From contig MGRM01000028.1 of the NCBI GenBank assembly GCA_001798185.1, positions 78,324 through 142,323 of the forward strand: 64,000 nt of DNA, read 5' to 3'. The notes under the pieces were generated by a model that searched no databases, was not told the origin of the DNA, and was given only the letters and a program-made list of their open reading frames with translations. The stretch is from Deltaproteobacteria bacterium RIFCSPHIGHO2_02_FULL_44_16. Its GTDB lineage: Bacteria > UBA10199 > 2-02-FULL-44-16. Of the stretch, positions 61,424 to 64,000 are shown in pieces; position 1 is the stretch's first letter; each line of letters opens with the position of its first letter. The translations under genes were made by a program, and so were the position numbers.

Positions 61424-64000
61424 ATGCGTCGTGCACGATATCTTCTTTTTCCCGCCATCATTGCTCTTTCTATGGGATCATTTTTTCTGTGGACGCAGTA
61501 TCAAGACGATCCAAAAGTTTCTCCCAAAATATTTTCGCTGAAACCTGCACTCTCCTTTGAATCGCATGAAATAGAAGGAGCGCAGCTCTTTCGGGCGCGC
61601 GGAGTTGAGGCTGATGTTATTTTGAGTTCAGAGAAGATCAGTTTTGGATTTGTTTCTCCGATAGAAATGAAATTTGTCGGAGGAAATAAGAATCTCATGA
61701 TTAGTGGCGAAGCATTGCTTGAAGGAAAAAGTCATTATTTGATTGGAAATGATCAGTCGAAGTGGAAAACGAATATCTCTCATGTGAACAAAGTTCGATA
61801 TCACGAAGTCTATCCAGGAATCGATGTGGTGTTTTACGGAAACCAAGGTGAAATGGAATATGACTTCATCGTCAAACCCGGTGCTGATCCGAAGCAGATT
61901 GAAGTTGCGTATGAAGATATAGATTCACTGAACATTGATGAACAAGGAAATGCAGTTATCACCTCAGGAGAAAATAAACTTATCAATCGTGCTCCAAAGA
62001 TCTATCAAGAGATCGAAGGAAAACAAAGAAAAGTTGATGGTCGATTTGAGCTTACAGATAAGAAGAATATAAAATTTGTTGTCGCTGCTTATGATCACGA
62101 AAAAAAGCTCATCATTGATCCGAGAATAGAATTTTCAATGTATTTAGGAGGTGCAGCAATAGAAGAGTATTCATCTGTTGCTCTGGATGGAGCAAATAAT
62201 ATTTACCTCAGTGGTAAAACCCATTCCCATAATTTGCCACTCCTTCAAGCGAGACAAACGACTTATGGCGGAGGAAGTGATGATGTGTTTGTTATGAAAT
62301 GGAGCGCTCAGGGCCAATTAATCTATTCTACTTATCTGGGCGGCCAAGATGCTGATGTTGAAAATGCTCTTGCAGTAGATAGAGCTGGAAATGTTTATAT
62401 TACAGGTCATACTCAATCTCCTAATTTTCCCACTCATGCCGCTGTTCAATCCGTTGGTCAAGTTGCTGGACCAAATTGGGATGCATTTGTGACCAAACTC
62501 GATCCGCAGGGAAGATTTATTTATTCCACATATTTGGGAGGAAGAAGCGGCGATCGAGGACTCCGTATAACCACAGATGCTTCTGGAAATGCTTATGTGA
62601 CGGGCGAAACAATTTCTCAAAATTTTCCAGTTTACAATCCTCTTCAACTCAATATCGGCGGACAATGGGACATCTTTGTTACCAAGTTCGATTCACAAGG
62701 AAGATTTGTTTTTTCCACTTACTTGGGCGGTAACCGAATTGAAGATTATCCTCTCCATACTGTCGATTCTGCGGGAAATATTTATATCGTCGGTTATACA
62801 GAATCATCTGACTTGCGGCTACATCAGGCATTTCAGTCAAGCTTTGGAGGAGGTGGAAGTGATATTTTTATTATAAAGCTCAATCCACAAGGACAGCTTA
62901 TTTACTGCTCCTATCTCGGCGGGGAAGGTAACGAAACAAGAGAAGATATCTTCGTCGATCCTTTAGGAAATGCATATATTACCGGGAATACAAATTCGCA
63001 TTTTTTCCCCATACAGGCAGCTGTACAATCAACGCTTGGCATTGCCCCGCAGCTTGCGTTTGTGACAAAGATCAATCCCCAAGGATCTCTGACTTATTCG
63101 ACATATTTCGGAGGGGGCAATTCTAATAGGGAAATAGGATATCGAATCGTTGCCGATTCTGTCGGCAACGCCTATGTTACAGGAGAGACTTCTTCGAATA
63201 CTTTCCCAACTTATGCAGCTTCTCAAACAACATATGGCGAAGGAGAGAGGGATGTTTTTGTAGCGAAATTTACTCCTCAAGGAACGATTGTCTACTCTAC
63301 TTATTTGGGCGGAAGTGGGAGTGAAACTCCCTTTGATATTGTTGTCGATTCTTCTGGGAACAGTTTTGTTGTTGGTAACACCAACTCGATCAATTTTTCA
63401 ATCTATCGTGCGTTTCAAGCACAACACGGTAGTCAGGATGATATCTTTGTAAGCTCATTTGATGCACAGGGTCAGCTTCTTTTTTCAAGCTATCTCGGAG
63501 GCTCTTCAAATGAATATGGTCCGCGTATCGTTGCGCTTGACCCGGCTGGCGCTCTTTATATTGCTGGAGCAACGGCTTCTTCAAATTTCCCAGGTGTTGC
63601 ATCAAATCAGGTACAGTTAGGCGGAGTTTGGGATATGTTTTTGACGAAGATCGGCCCTGGCTGTACCAATGATGTACAGTGCTCTGACAGTAATGCCTGC
63701 AATGGCATCGAAACCTGTAATGCTTCTCATCTGTGCGTTCCCGGAACTCCACTCAACATTCCCGACGACAATAACGTGTGTACATTGGATTGCGATCCTG
63801 CAACAGGGAATCAATATGTCCCTCAAGTTGGAACCTCCTGTCCTGGCGATAACGATCGTTGTAACGGGATCGATACGTGTAATGCTTTAGGAGTCTGTGA
63901 CAATAATCGAATCACTGCGATTAACTTCGATGATGGGAATGACTGTACGATTGATTCGTGTAATGCGATGAGTGGCGTTGTCACCAATGCTCCCAAAACT
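61424..64000 (+). CDS. SBBP-repeat surface protein with Cys-rich MopE-like repeats (partial, open at right edge)
   Basis: Open frame of 859 codons from the ATG at 61424 (GGAGG five bases before) to the window end. The N-terminus is hydrophobic (RYLLFPAIIALSMGSFFLW). Residues about 40-240 form the domain usually before SBBP repeats (FRARGVEADVIL...VRYHEVYPGIDVVFYG...YDFIVKPGADP). Then follow about eight SBBP propeller repeats with the pattern FSTYLGG...D..A.D..GN.YI.G.T.S..FP. From about residue 745 come Cys-rich repeats (CTNDVQCSDSNACNGIETC, CPGDNDRCNGIDTC, DDGNDCTIDSC), as in MopE-like metal-binding surface proteins. Probably secreted or surface-bound. Confidence 0.9.
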   Translation, partial: MRRARYLLFPAIIALSMGSFFLWTQYQDDPKVSPKIFSLKPALSFESHEIEGAQLFRARGVEADVILSSEKISFGFVSPIEMKFVGGNKNLMISGEALLEGKSHYLIGNDQSKWKTNISHVNKVRYHEVYPGIDVVFYGNQGEMEYDFIVKPGADPKQIEVAYEDIDSLNIDEQGNAVITSGENKLINRAPKIYQEIEGKQRKVDGRFELTDKKNIKFVVAAYDHEKKLIIDPRIEFSMYLGGAAIEEYSSVALDGANNIYLSGKTHSHNLPLLQARQTTYGGGSDDVFVMKWSAQGQLIYSTYLGGQDADVENALAVDRAGNVYITGHTQSPNFPTHAAVQSVGQVAGPNWDAFVTKLDPQGRFIYSTYLGGRSGDRGLRITTDASGNAYVTGETISQNFPVYNPLQLNIGGQWDIFVTKFDSQGRFVFSTYLGGNRIEDYPLHTVDSAGNIYIVGYTESSDLRLHQAFQSSFGGGGSDIFIIKLNPQGQLIYCSYLGGEGNETREDIFVDPLGNAYITGNTNSHFFPIQAAVQSTLGIAPQLAFVTKINPQGSLTYSTYFGGGNSNREIGYRIVADSVGNAYVTGETSSNTFPTYAASQTTYGEGERDVFVAKFTPQGTIVYSTYLGGSGSETPFDIVVDSSGNSFVVGNTNSINFSIYRAFQAQHGSQDDIFVSSFDAQGQLLFSSYLGGSSNEYGPRIVALDPAGALYIAGATASSNFPGVASNQVQLGGVWDMFLTKIGPGCTNDVQCSDSNACNGIETCNASHLCVPGTPLNIPDDNNVCTLDCDPATGNQYVPQVGTSCPGDNDRCNGIDTCNALGVCDNNRITAINFDDGNDCTIDSCNAMSGVVTNAPKT

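Noticed and set aside
1..64000. rRNA, tRNA, replication origin and known riboswitches
   Set aside because: No stretch with the conserved features (CCA-end cloverleaf, DnaA-box cluster, B12 or TPP core) was recognised by eye; a covariance-model scan could still find a tRNA.

Overview
The window (about 45% GC, densely coding, no rRNA, tRNA, CRISPR array or intact insertion sequence seen) looks like chromosome from a Gram-negative bacterium of the broad deltaproteobacterial kind. The evidence is outer-membrane porin and lipoprotein genes, an MglA-type polarity GTPase, an SBBP-repeat surface protein with MopE-like Cys-rich repeats, an alpha-2 type glycyl-tRNA synthetase and pyruvate phosphate dikinase. 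An uncultivated lineage near Myxococcota, Bdellovibrionota or Desulfobacterota fits; this taxonomic call is inference.

Layout. 1-4.5 kb: the end of an operon for a type II DMSO-reductase-family molybdoenzyme (alpha tail, FeS beta, haem-b gamma, TorD-like chaperone), then a porin and a small Cys-rich membrane protein. 4.6-11 kb: a thioredoxin-fold YyaL-like protein, a two-gene nucleotidyltransferase cassette with a leaderless promoter, pterin dehydratase, a YefM-YoeB toxin-antitoxin pair and an M32 carboxypeptidase. 11-16.4 kb: transketolase, then DoxX plus a bufferin-type RiPP operon (Cys-rich precursor, DUF692/MNIO enzyme, DUF2063 partner) and an A-type FeS carrier. 16.4-20.8 kb: a complete pabA-pabB-pabC operon and a corrinoid-binding-like protein. 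21-26 kb: a frameshifted free-Met-R-sulfoxide reductase, an NHLRC2-like protein and four type IV minor-pilin genes. 26-36.7 kb: dnaX-ybaB-recR, an esterase-like protein, a degenerate nucleotidyltransferase, an M20 peptidase, mglA, the minus-strand run dapF-folK-PP0621-talC, and rho. 36.7-47.7 kb: a phosphodiester glycosidase, an orphan membrane-fusion lipoprotein, glyS, ppdK, a beta-propeller lipoprotein and smc. 47.7-61.3 kb: three AAA_14/DUF4143 ATPase genes among a lysozyme-like lipoprotein, a Na/Pi cotransporter, alanine dehydrogenase and a large PHP-domain lipoprotein. 61.4-64 kb: an SBBP-repeat protein open at the window edge.

Two themes run through the window. First, two of the three AAA_14/DUF4143 ATPase genes sit just downstream of a housekeeping gene (smc, ald), in the same direction, and the last codons of that gene are repeated on the far side of the ATPase gene. 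At ald the far copy is a synonymously diverged coding sequence followed by a 41-bp identical block. That is the pattern expected for integration into a gene 3' end by an element carrying its own version of that end. The units are only about 1.25 and 1.31 kb and encode one protein that keeps both Walker motifs and a PD-(D/E)XK-like D...ExK motif. I consider this the best candidate for an undescribed system. Second, at least seven families of short palindromic or TIR-bearing repeats (about 46-160 bp) are scattered through the window, and most copies overlap or abut the stop codon of the gene before them.
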